Position numbers and translations under genes: made by a program
Source of the DNA: Flavobacterium palustre
GTDB lineage: Bacteria; Bacteroidota; Bacteroidia; Flavobacteriales; Flavobacteriaceae
NCBI RefSeq assembly: GCF_014639535.1
Contig: NZ_BMGA01000006.1
Coordinates: 124,001-188,000, forward strand
DNA: 64,000 nt
Direction of reading: 5' to 3'
Notes under the pieces: model-generated
Told to the model about the DNA's origin: nothing
Seen by the model: only the letters and a program-made list of their open reading frames with translations
Database searches by the model: none
Shown: one piece after another, positions 17,120 through 25,668 of the stretch
Layout of the letters: every line of letters starts with the position of its first letter
How positions within the stretch are numbered: the stretch's first letter is position 1

Positions 17120-19765
17120 TTACTCCAAAACCTTAAACTTTGTTTTGATTAAATTTACTGAATTTCCTCCTACCATAACTTCAAAATCGCCCGGTTCTAC
17201 CACTTTTTTCATTTCTCGGTTCCAAATGGATAATTCATCAGCTGTCAAAGTAAATTCTACCTTTTTTGTTTCGCCTTTTTCGATGAATAACCTTTTAAAA
17301 CCTTTCAATGTTTTTTCGGGAGTTGTTACTGAACTATACACATCATTAATGTACAATTGTACCACTTCGTCACCATCATAATTTCCCGTATTTTTAACAT
17401 CAATACTTATTTTCAAACTTCCGTCAGCTTTTATTTCGGAAGTACTTAAAGCTAAATTCGAATATTCGAAAGTGGTATAACTCAAGCCATAACCAAAAGT
17501 GTATAAAGGATGTTCGCTTTCGCTAACATATCTGTGAATCGCAGATGGTTTTTGGTTGTAATAAATAGGCAATTGTCCCACTGATTTTGGAACAGTAATT
17601 GGCAATCTTCCCGCTGGATTGTAATTTCCAAACAAAACATCAGCTACTGCTTTTCCTCCCGCTTCTCCCGGAAACCAGCCTTCTACTAGAGCTGGAATAT
17701 TTTCAGCAATCCAGTTGGTAGAAAGTGGGCGACCGTTTAACAACACACAAACTACAGGAGTTCCTGTTTTTTGAATGGCTTCAATCAATTCCTGCTGCAT
17801 TCCGTGCAAGTCTAATGAAGCCACATCTCTGTTTTCTTCTACCAGTTCGTTTGATTCTCCTAAAACCACAATCGCAACATCGGCTTTTTTAGCAATATCA
17901 ATTGCTGGTTGGAAGTTTATCTTATCTAAGTTCCAACGCAAATGTGCTCTTGCTCCCCAGCCACCTTCCCACATTTCAATGCGGACTTTGTATTTTTTTC
18001 CTGCTTCAATATTTTTTGGAGTAGTGACAATACTTGTTGCTCCTTTTGTCCAGTTGTCAATTACCAATTGATCGTCAATCCACATTCTGATTCCGTCATC
18101 AGAACTTAAGCCTAACCAACCGTCAAATGATTTTTCTGATTGAATGTAACCTGTCCAACGAATAGAAAAATCATCATCATTCACCCCTACACCCGGATTC
18201 CAAGGCCAGTCAAATTCTAATTGACTGTCTATTCTTGTCAATGCCGGAGTTCCTTCTACGTTTCGGTTATTAAAATATTCTCCTTTTAATCCGTTTTGAG
18301 ATCCATCCGGTGTGAATAAATATTTAGACGGAATAATTTGTCCTTTTACAATCAAAGGAACACCTTCTTCATAAAGTACATTGCTGTTTTTAGCCACCAC
18401 TTGTTTAATTCCCTCTAAAACAGTTGTGGCTACTTTATTTTTTACCGAATAACCACCCAATCTGGAAGCATCGGCATTAGGACCAATAACCGCAATAGTT
18501 GAAATATCTTTCTTTAAAGGTAAAATGTTGTTTTCATTTTTCAATAAAACAATCGATTTATGTCCGGCCTCTAAAGCAACATCCTGATTTTCTTTAGTAT
18601 GAAAACGCTCTTTAATCAGGTTTTTATCAGTATAAGGATTTTCGAATAAACCTAATAAAAACTTCAATCGTAAAACACCACCAGCCGCACGATCAATTTG
18701 CTCCATACTCAATTTCTTTTCGTTTACCAATTCAATAATGCTCGTTTGCCAAAATTCATTAGTAAAATCATAAAACTGCATATCCACACCGGCTGCAATG
18801 GCTTCTCTGATACTTTCTTTTGGAGAATTAGTCACATAATGTGTCGTTTGAAGGTATTTAATAGCTCCTAAATCAGATACTACAATTCCTTTGAAACCCC
18901 ATTCTTTTCGCAAAACATCCGTCAATAACCACTTATTAGCAGCGCAAGGAATTCCGTCTAATTCAGAATAAGCACACATGGTACCTAATGCTCCTCCCTT
19001 AGTAAACGCTTTTTCAAAAGAAGGCAAATGATCTTCACGAGCCGAACGCTCTCCAACCAAAATTGGAGAAGAATTTCCTCCCGCCTGCGGAATACCGTGA
19101 ACGGCAAAGTGTTTAGGTTCAGCAATAATCGAACGATTCGAAGTCAAATCATCGCCTTGCATTCCTTTGATCATCGCCAGACCAATTTCGCTGTTCAAAT
19201 ACGCATCTTCGCCAAAAGTCTCCGCAACTCTTCCCCAACGTGGTTCACGCCCCAAATCTAAATTTGGTCCAAGACCAAAATGAACTCCGTGCGCTCTGGC
19301 TTCTGTCGCAATTACCTGACCTACTTTGCCCATAACATTGGTATCCCAAGTTGCTCCAAGTCCTATATTCATAGGGAAAGCTGTACTTCCGTCATCTAAA
19401 TAACCATGCAACATCTCGCACATAATCAATGCTGGAATTCCCCAACGATTACCTTTAATTACATTGGTTTGAAGATCGTTAATCATTTTCGCCGAACGCG
19501 GATAAATATCATGAATGGCTCCAATGCCTAATTTTCCAATTTTAGCACTGGCTTTCGATTTAGAAAAATCTTCTTTTTCTTTAAAAAATTCGCCTTTGTA
19601 CATATCCATTTGGCGTACTTTTTCCTCTAAACTCATTCTGCTTAGCAAGTCATTTACCCGCTCCTCAACTCCTAATTTAGCATCCTGATACGGATATTTT
19701 TTCTGAGCAAATCCTTGGTTTATTAAACCAAAAAATACCACCAAAGCAATTGTTATTTTTTTCAT
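17120..19765 (-). CDS. GH3 glycoside hydrolase with inserted PA14 domain
   Basis: An 881-residue secreted enzyme; the start is set at the ATG at 19763-19765, which begins a proper signal peptide (MKKITIALVVFFGLINQGFAQ without the final residue at the cleavage site). The GH3 N-domain carries GIVVSDLGAI with the nucleophile Asp. The second domain follows (SIVLLKNENNILPL), interrupted by a PA14 domain (LKGEYFNNRNVEG to ARAHLRWNLD). A fibronectin-III-like C-terminus closes the protein (DVKNTGNYDGDEVVQLYI). Family activities are beta-glucosidase, beta-xylosidase and related exo-enzymes; PA14 inserts often restrict acceptor length. It is the last gene of the hydrolase run, 250 bp after GH92, separated by a nested inverted repeat. 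Confidence 0.93.
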   Translation of the reverse strand: MKKITIALVVFFGLINQGFAQKKYPYQDAKLGVEERVNDLLSRMSLEEKVRQMDMYKGEFFKEKEDFSKSKASAKIGKLGIGAIHDIYPRSAKMINDLQTNVIKGNRWGIPALIMCEMLHGYLDDGSTAFPMNIGLGATWDTNVMGKVGQVIATEARAHGVHFGLGPNLDLGREPRWGRVAETFGEDAYLNSEIGLAMIKGMQGDDLTSNRSIIAEPKHFAVHGIPQAGGNSSPILVGERSAREDHLPSFEKAFTKGGALGTMCAYSELDGIPCAANKWLLTDVLRKEWGFKGIVVSDLGAIKYLQTTHYVTNSPKESIREAIAAGVDMQFYDFTNEFWQTSIIELVNEKKLSMEQIDRAAGGVLRLKFLLGLFENPYTDKNLIKERFHTKENQDVALEAGHKSIVLLKNENNILPLKKDISTIAVIGPNADASRLGGYSVKNKVATTVLEGIKQVVAKNSNVLYEEGVPLIVKGQIIPSKYLFTPDGSQNGLKGEYFNNRNVEGTPALTRIDSQLEFDWPWNPGVGVNDDDFSIRWTGYIQSEKSFDGWLGLSSDDGIRMWIDDQLVIDNWTKGATSIVTTPKNIEAGKKYKVRIEMWEGGWGARAHLRWNLDKINFQPAIDIAKKADVAIVVLGESNELVEENRDVASLDLHGMQQELIEAIQKTGTPVVCVLLNGRPLSTNWIAENIPALVEGWFPGEAGGKAVADVLFGNYNPAGRLPITVPKSVGQLPIYYNQKPSAIHRYVSESEHPLYTFGYGLSYTTFEYSNLALSTSEIKADGSLKISIDVKNTGNYDGDEVVQLYINDVYSSVTTPEKTLKGFKRLFIEKGETKKVEFTLTADELSIWNREMKKVVEPGDFEVMVGGNSVNLIKTKFKVLE

Positions 19766-19821
19766 TTTATTTTTTTTTATTATCTGCTTTTCATTTTTTA
19801 AGCCGAAAACAGCTTTGATAA

Positions 19822-19837
19822 TTTGGCTAAAGCCAAT
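19822..19837. repeat. Short palindromic repeat TTTGGCTAAAGCCAAT, copy 1
   Basis: The same 16-mer recurs exactly at 39775-39790. Both copies are intergenic. It looks like one unit of an interspersed palindromic repeat family. Confidence 0.6.
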
Positions 19838-19842
19838 ATTTC

Positions 19843-20008
19843 TACCGCAAATTCGCAAATTATGATTACAAAATAGTTTGCTTTTTTAAACCATTAAGAA
19901 ATTAAGTTTAATTAAGTCTTCATAAAACTTAATTTCTTAATGGTTTGATTTTTACAGACCAATTTTATAGTAGTAATTATATCTTTTAAAATTTGCGAAT
20001 TTGCGGTA
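19843..20008. repeat. Nested inverted repeat between GH92 and GH3
   Basis: The outer arms are perfect 19-mers (19843-19861, beginning TACCGCAAATTCGC, and its reverse complement at 19990-20008). Inside them, a second pair of perfect 22-mers (19888-19909, beginning AAACCATTAAGAAAT, and 19925-19946) encloses a 15-nt loop. Together they fill almost the whole 250-bp gap. It may act as a transcription or mRNA-processing signal inside the operon, or be a non-autonomous palindromic element. Confidence 0.8.
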
Positions 20009-20015
20009 AATCTTC

Positions 20016-22259
20016 TTAATTCTGAATCACTTTCAGCCTTGTTCCATTCACAAAATCATCGTGAGATATAAAATAACTTTTATATTCTTTTCCGTTCAAT
20101 TGTATTGTCTTAATTTTTTCATCAGGATTGCCTTCTTTCTCAATTACAATTCTGTCACTTTTATAATATTGAGGATCTAATTTAATCGTTACTTTATCAA
20201 ACATTGGTGTTGTAATCGTATAAATTGGTTCTCCCGGCACGATTGGATAAATTCCCATCATCGAATACACTAACCAGGCCGACATAGTTCCTGTATCGTC
20301 ATTTCCTGGCAATCCTTTTGGTTTATTTTGGAAATATTCACGAACCAATCTTTTTACACTTTCCTGAGCTTTGTATTCTTCACCTTTTACGTAATTGAAC
20401 AAGTACGGATTGGCAATGTCCGGCTCGTTTGCCATATCAAACTGTTTGCTGTCAAATATCTTTTGCAATTGCGCCGAAAAGGCTTTATCACCGCCCATCA
20501 TTTTTTTCAGTCCGTTCATATCGTGTAAAACCATAAAATTATACTGCCAGGCATTTCCTTCGATAAAACCAACATTTTCTTCAAAATTAGCTCCCGAATT
20601 TGGATCGAAAGGTTCGTACCAGTTTCCATTTGCAATTCTTGGACGAAGTAAGTTTAGTTTTTTATCAAATAATTTTCGGTAGGATAAGGAACGATTTTTA
20701 AAACGCTCGGCATCTGATTTTTTCCCTAAAACATCCGCTAAAAGTGAAATAGCATAATCCGAAGCATTGTATTCCTGCGTAGTTGAAACAGGACCTTTTT
20801 CGCTGGTAGTTAGATATCCTTTTTCGATATAATCTTTTAGTCCGTTTCGCAACGGATTATTCTCCATTTGATCGGCTCCTTTCGACATGGCTTTATAGGC
20901 TTTCTGAACATCAAAATCACGGATTCCTTTCAAATACGTATCAGCAATTACAATACTTGCAGGATCGCCCACCATGGTAAAAGTTTCTGTAGAATTCAAT
21001 TCCCATTTGGGTAACCAGCCGTTTTCATCATACATTTCGAGCATACTTTTCACCATATCTGATTGTTGTTTGGGATACACCAAAGACATCAACTGGTGTA
21101 CATTGCGATAGGTGTCCCAAAGTGAAAAAACCGTGTAACGGGTACCTTCGGTTTTACCAATTTTACCTCTTTTTATCTCCGGAAACTCACCATTGACATC
21201 ATTCAAAGTATTAGGATGAATCAAAGTGTGGTACAATGCGGTGTAGAAAATCGTTTTATCGTCTTTAGAACCACCTTCTACTGAAATTTTAGACAATTCC
21301 TCATTCCATTCGTTGTAGGTTTCTTTATAAACGGCATCAAAAGATTTATTTCCAGTCTCTTTTTCTAAGTTTTCACGTGCATTTTCGATGCTTACATACG
21401 AAATTCCGATTTTTACTTCAACGGTTTCTTCTTTGTCGAATTTATAGGTAAAATAACTTCCAATACTATCACCTACAACGGTTTTGATGGTATTTTCCAT
21501 CACCCTTGCTTTTCCATTGTAGCCCATCCATTGTCCTTCAACACCATTGTATTTGGCTGGTTTCTTCCACACACCAAATTTGGCTGCAGGTTTCGAAAAT
21601 TTCGCTACAAAATAAACCGGATACGCATCTTCCGGACTGTTATAACAAAAAGAACCTACGCTGCGCATTCCTTCAATTTCAGTATTCGAAACCACTTTAA
21701 TCATGGCTCCTTCTTCATTGGTTAAACCAACCCCCAGATTTAATAAAACATTCGATTGTCCTTTCGGGAAAGTGAATCGGCTGACTCCCACTCGTTTTGA
21801 AGCTGTAAATTCGCCTTTTACTTTATATTTATTAATGTTTATGCTGTAATATCCGGCTTTTGCAACTTCATTAGAATACGTCGATCCGTATTTTAAGTGA
21901 TTGGTTTCAACAGTTCCTGTTGTTGGCATTAGTAAAATAACACCTAAATCGGGACAACCTACGCCACTTAAATTAACCTGACTGAATCCGGTTAGAAAGG
22001 TATTTTCATTCACATAAGGATTTGATAACCATTGGCTGTCTTTTTCCAAAGGTCGGTTTTGAGGACCTGAAACATTAAACGGACTGATACTGGCCATTCC
22101 TCTAGGAGCAATTGGTCCGGGAAAAGCAGCCCCAAAATTAGAGGTTCCAATAAACGGATTGACAAAATCGGCTGGCTGCTGCGCCAAAATACTTATGCTA
22201 AAAAACAGCCCGCAAAAAAAACAGGCTGTTTGTATTGTTATCCTTTTATATAAAACCAT
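20016..22259 (-). CDS. GH92 alpha-mannosidase, secreted
   Basis: A 747-residue protein with an N-terminal signal peptide (about 1-26). It shows the GH92 hallmarks FVNPFIGTSNFGAAFPGP, FSQVNLSGVGCPDLG, SLWDTYRNVHQL, GNAWQYNF and the C-terminal GNDDTGTMSAWLVYSMMGIYP. GH92 enzymes are calcium-dependent exo-alpha-mannosidases of N-glycans and mannans (alpha-1,2, -1,3, -1,4, -1,6 or mannose-phosphate diesters). A second, rather different GH92 heads the operon at 37763. It lies 11 bp after the GH29 gene. Linkage specificity cannot be read. Confidence 0.95.
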   Translation of the reverse strand: MVLYKRITIQTACFFCGLFFSISILAQQPADFVNPFIGTSNFGAAFPGPIAPRGMASISPFNVSGPQNRPLEKDSQWLSNPYVNENTFLTGFSQVNLSGVGCPDLGVILLMPTTGTVETNHLKYGSTYSNEVAKAGYYSININKYKVKGEFTASKRVGVSRFTFPKGQSNVLLNLGVGLTNEEGAMIKVVSNTEIEGMRSVGSFCYNSPEDAYPVYFVAKFSKPAAKFGVWKKPAKYNGVEGQWMGYNGKARVMENTIKTVVGDSIGSYFTYKFDKEETVEVKIGISYVSIENARENLEKETGNKSFDAVYKETYNEWNEELSKISVEGGSKDDKTIFYTALYHTLIHPNTLNDVNGEFPEIKRGKIGKTEGTRYTVFSLWDTYRNVHQLMSLVYPKQQSDMVKSMLEMYDENGWLPKWELNSTETFTMVGDPASIVIADTYLKGIRDFDVQKAYKAMSKGADQMENNPLRNGLKDYIEKGYLTTSEKGPVSTTQEYNASDYAISLLADVLGKKSDAERFKNRSLSYRKLFDKKLNLLRPRIANGNWYEPFDPNSGANFEENVGFIEGNAWQYNFMVLHDMNGLKKMMGGDKAFSAQLQKIFDSKQFDMANEPDIANPYLFNYVKGEEYKAQESVKRLVREYFQNKPKGLPGNDDTGTMSAWLVYSMMGIYPIVPGEPIYTITTPMFDKVTIKLDPQYYKSDRIVIEKEGNPDEKIKTIQLNGKEYKSYFISHDDFVNGTRLKVIQN

Positions 22260-22270
22260 AATTGAATATT

Positions 22271-23755
22271 CTATCTGTTAATCGCTTCAATTTTTAAAGT
22301 CCAGGCTTCTTTTGCAGGCAAATTATTTCTCAAACTTTCCGGAATTGTAACTGTAAATCCGTTGTCTGATTTAATCCATTTTAAAGATGTTTTAGAACCT
22401 AACATGGTGATTTTTGTTCCTTTTTTTGGACTGATTGATTTCACTGTAACTTCAGCCGGAATTTTATCTTCTCCATCTTTTGCTAAATAAAAAGCGAAAA
22501 CATTCCCGTCTTTATTTTGTGTAAAACAAATATTTTCTTCTTTGTAAGGTTCGATCGGTTTGGTGTTGTAAATTGCTGTGCTGTTTACTTTCATCCAATC
22601 ACCATAAGCTTGTAACAAATCATAAGCGCCTTGTTGCCATTCTCCTTCCGGACTTGGAGCAACGTTTAATAACAAATTCCCTCCTTTAGCCACAATATCA
22701 ATTAACATGTGAATACCTTGCCTGCCAGTCATGTATTGTGCATCCGGGGTGTAAGACCATCCACCACCTGAAGGAATACAAGATTCCCAAGGATAAGGCA
22801 GGGTTTTAGCAGGAACACGTCCTTCCGGAGTTAAGTAGTTTTGGTTTTTACCATGAACGGCTCTGTCCACCACAATTAAACCTGGTTGTTTTGCACGTGC
22901 TTTGGCAACTAATTCGTCCATTTTAGGATCCTGATCAACCACTCTGTGTTTGATGAAACCGTTTTTAGATTCGTTTTCTGTAAATTTCTCGTCGTAGTTT
23001 TCTTTGATGTTTACCTGATCTCTTTTACGAACCCAACCTCCGTCTAACCATAAAATATCTACTTTACCATAATTAGTCAGGATTTCCATGATTTGGTTAT
23101 GCGTAAAATCAACGTATTTTTGCCATTTTTCAGGGTATAAAGCTGGGTCATAATTTACGTTTCTGTCGAATGGAGGAAAATAAGGATCCCAGTAATTCTC
23201 GTTATGCCAATCCGGTTTTGAGAAATACGCTCCGGTTGAGATTTTTTCAGTTCTAAAAGCATTGAAAACTTCTTTCAAAACGTCTGCCTTAGGGTTGGTA
23301 TGAAAAGGAACGTCCTTACTCGTGATTTTATAATCCGAATATTGAGTGTCATACATGTTAAAACCATCATGGTGTTTTGTGGTGAAAACCATGTATTTCA
23401 TTCCCGCATATTTTGCCGCTTTGGCCCATTTTGCAGGGTCAAATTTTACCGGATTAAAAGTCTTTCTCAAACCTTCATAATCTGCAATGTACTGATTGTA
23501 ACTAGCAGGATTACTTCCTTTTTTACGCTCACACCATCCGTAATCTTCAGGGCAAATAGACCATGATTCTACGATTCCCCATTGGCTGTAAGTTCCCCAG
23601 TGCATTAGTAAACCAAACTTTTTACCTTGCCATTCGTCTAAGTTTTTCAATACCAATGGGTCGGTTTCCGGCACATATCTTTCGTCTTCATAAATGGCTT
23701 GAGAAAAGAGTTGTACTGAAAATAATAATGCTATTACTGCTATGCTTTTTTTCAT
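22271..23755 (-). CDS. GH29 alpha-L-fucosidase, secreted
   Basis: A 494-residue enzyme with a signal peptide (MKKSIAVIALLFSVQLFSQ). Family motifs include KFGLLMHWGTYSQWG, TTKHHDGFNMYDT and DILWLDGGW, where the Asp is the expected nucleophile; a C-terminal beta-sandwich follows. It would remove terminal or core L-fucose from glycans. The neighbours on both sides are exo-glycosidases of N-glycan antennae (11 bp to GH92, 30 bp to GH35). The mutarotase and FHS permease downstream in the locus fit the use of fucose. Confidence 0.95.
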   Translation of the reverse strand: MKKSIAVIALLFSVQLFSQAIYEDERYVPETDPLVLKNLDEWQGKKFGLLMHWGTYSQWGIVESWSICPEDYGWCERKKGSNPASYNQYIADYEGLRKTFNPVKFDPAKWAKAAKYAGMKYMVFTTKHHDGFNMYDTQYSDYKITSKDVPFHTNPKADVLKEVFNAFRTEKISTGAYFSKPDWHNENYWDPYFPPFDRNVNYDPALYPEKWQKYVDFTHNQIMEILTNYGKVDILWLDGGWVRKRDQVNIKENYDEKFTENESKNGFIKHRVVDQDPKMDELVAKARAKQPGLIVVDRAVHGKNQNYLTPEGRVPAKTLPYPWESCIPSGGGWSYTPDAQYMTGRQGIHMLIDIVAKGGNLLLNVAPSPEGEWQQGAYDLLQAYGDWMKVNSTAIYNTKPIEPYKEENICFTQNKDGNVFAFYLAKDGEDKIPAEVTVKSISPKKGTKITMLGSKTSLKWIKSDNGFTVTIPESLRNNLPAKEAWTLKIEAINR

Positions 23756-23785
23756 TCTTTCGTATTTTAATTCTTAAATCTTATA

Positions 23786-25648
23786 TTAGTTTGTTTCAAT
23801 ATTTACTTTATCAAGTATTGGTTGGTCAGTAAATGTTAATTGTGTTTGAGTATTTTCATTAAGTTGCTCCAATACAACAATGCTGTTTACACCTTTATTC
23901 AGCCAACAACCCGGTACATAAAGGGTTTGTTGCGGCCCTACTTTCCAATAGCGTCCTAAATTATGTCCGTTTACAAATACAATTCCCTTGCCCCAGGCTG
24001 ACATATCCAAAAAAGTATCAGCAGGTTTATCAATATTTACAATGGATTCATATAAAACAGGTCGACCTGATTTTATCGTTTCATTTTTAACAGGCGGAAC
24101 TTCATTCATTGGCATTTTATACATTTCCCATCCACCACTAATTTCGTATTCATTTATCATTACCGGAGCAATAATTCCTTTGGTATTGTGTACTATTTCT
24201 GCTCCGTAATTGATACGTCCCATATTTTCAACCAAAATTTCTAAAATACCATTAAAAGGAATAGTAACATTTAATTCATATTTATTGAAAACTCTGTTCA
24301 GTTTACCCACCTTTGATCCATTAACATAAACAGTAGCAAAGTCTCTTAATCCCTGTATTTTCAAAGTACCAGAAATAGGCTGTGTGAATCTTTTTCGATA
24401 CAAAACATAGCCATGTCCCTGACCCAGTTTCTCAAAAGTCAACGGTTGATCATTTACAACTGCTTTTTCTTTTTTTATCCAGCTTAAAACATCCATACTG
24501 GATTTAATAAGCTGATTAGGGAATTTTGTAACAGCTATTTTCTCAGGTATAGCTGGCAATTTTGTTTTAGAGTACTTTTGCATGACTTCACGAATAGCCA
24601 TAAACTTTGGTGTTGCCCAACCTGCTTCGCTAATAGGTGCATCGTAATCATAACTTGTAATATCTGGCTGAATATCACTTTCTTCATTATAATTAGCTCC
24701 GGAAGTAAATCCAAAATTAGTCCCTCCATGAGCCATATAATAATTAAAAGACACTCCTGCATCAAGATATTTTTTTGTTTGGTTTGCTATTTCCTCAGCA
24801 CCAATTTTTACAAATGGTTCTGCCCAATGATCCAACCAGCCCGGATAAAACTCAGCTACCATATAAGGTCCTTGACCTTTATGAAATTTATCAACCTGCT
24901 TCTTTAAATTTTCAATATTGGACTCGCCATTTGCAGTGGGTAATACCCCTTCAACTGAACCACCTTCAAACAACCAGGTTCCATCCGAAGTAAAAAAAGG
25001 CTCTTGGAAACCAGTAGATTTCAGCATATTGTAAATCGCTGTTTTGTATGCTGAATGATCGTTAAGATTGATGTCCGTTCTCTGAGAAACATAGGACCCA
25101 AATTCATTTTCAACCTGAACCATAATAATTGGGCCTCCCTGATTAGAAAAAAGTCCTTTTACCTCTGCAGATAAATGTTCCAAATAGCTTTTACAAGCTT
25201 CTAAAAATGCTTTATTGTTAGTACGAATTACTAAATCAGAATTGTTTTGTAACCACCAAGGATAACCTCCAAATTCCCATTCTCCACAGGCATAAGGTCC
25301 CGGTCTCAGAATGACATACAATCCTTCACTTTTAGCCGTGCGTATAAATTCAGCCAAATTTTTATTTCCGGTTTTAAAATCCCATACGCCCGGAGCGACT
25401 TCATGATAATTCCAAAACACATAAGTTGCCACCGTATTCATACCCATAGCTTTGAGCATTTGCAGTCTATGTCTCCAATATTCTTTTGGAATACGTTCGT
25501 AGTGCATTTCTCCTGAATGTATTTTAATAACTTTCCCGTCTTGGTTGAATTCACCATTAGCAATAGAAAATCCTTTTGTTTGCGCCTGATTAAAAATTGG
25601 CATCAAACAAATTAATACTATTCCGAGTTTAAATAATATCTTGTTCAT
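23786..25648 (-). CDS. GH35 beta-galactosidase, secreted
   Basis: A 620-residue enzyme with a signal peptide (hydrophobic about 6-22). IHSGEMHYERIPKEYWRHRL and RPGPYACGEWEFGGYPWWL are classic GH35 motifs. The acid/base Glu is in VQVENEFGSY and the nucleophile Glu in MVAEFYPGWLDHW. The C-terminus has galactose-binding-like sandwich domains (GHNLGRYWKVGPQQTLYVPG). It would cleave terminal beta-galactose, for example from complex N-glycan antennae. It sits in the same run, 20 bp after GH20. Confidence 0.95.
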   Translation of the reverse strand: MNKILFKLGIVLICLMPIFNQAQTKGFSIANGEFNQDGKVIKIHSGEMHYERIPKEYWRHRLQMLKAMGMNTVATYVFWNYHEVAPGVWDFKTGNKNLAEFIRTAKSEGLYVILRPGPYACGEWEFGGYPWWLQNNSDLVIRTNNKAFLEACKSYLEHLSAEVKGLFSNQGGPIIMVQVENEFGSYVSQRTDINLNDHSAYKTAIYNMLKSTGFQEPFFTSDGTWLFEGGSVEGVLPTANGESNIENLKKQVDKFHKGQGPYMVAEFYPGWLDHWAEPFVKIGAEEIANQTKKYLDAGVSFNYYMAHGGTNFGFTSGANYNEESDIQPDITSYDYDAPISEAGWATPKFMAIREVMQKYSKTKLPAIPEKIAVTKFPNQLIKSSMDVLSWIKKEKAVVNDQPLTFEKLGQGHGYVLYRKRFTQPISGTLKIQGLRDFATVYVNGSKVGKLNRVFNKYELNVTIPFNGILEILVENMGRINYGAEIVHNTKGIIAPVMINEYEISGGWEMYKMPMNEVPPVKNETIKSGRPVLYESIVNIDKPADTFLDMSAWGKGIVFVNGHNLGRYWKVGPQQTLYVPGCWLNKGVNSIVVLEQLNENTQTQLTFTDQPILDKVNIETN

Positions 25649-25668
25649 TTTTTTATTCCAGATTATAA

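Noticed and set aside
17120-19858. Longer GH3 reading frame starting upstream at 19858
   Set aside because: The ATG at 19765 begins a standard signal peptide; the extension would place it internally and overlaps the left outer arm of the nested inverted repeat.
24578-24907. 109-codon plus-strand frame within the GH35 gene
   Set aside because: It overlaps the conserved GH35 catalytic barrel on the other strand and its product looks like random composition.
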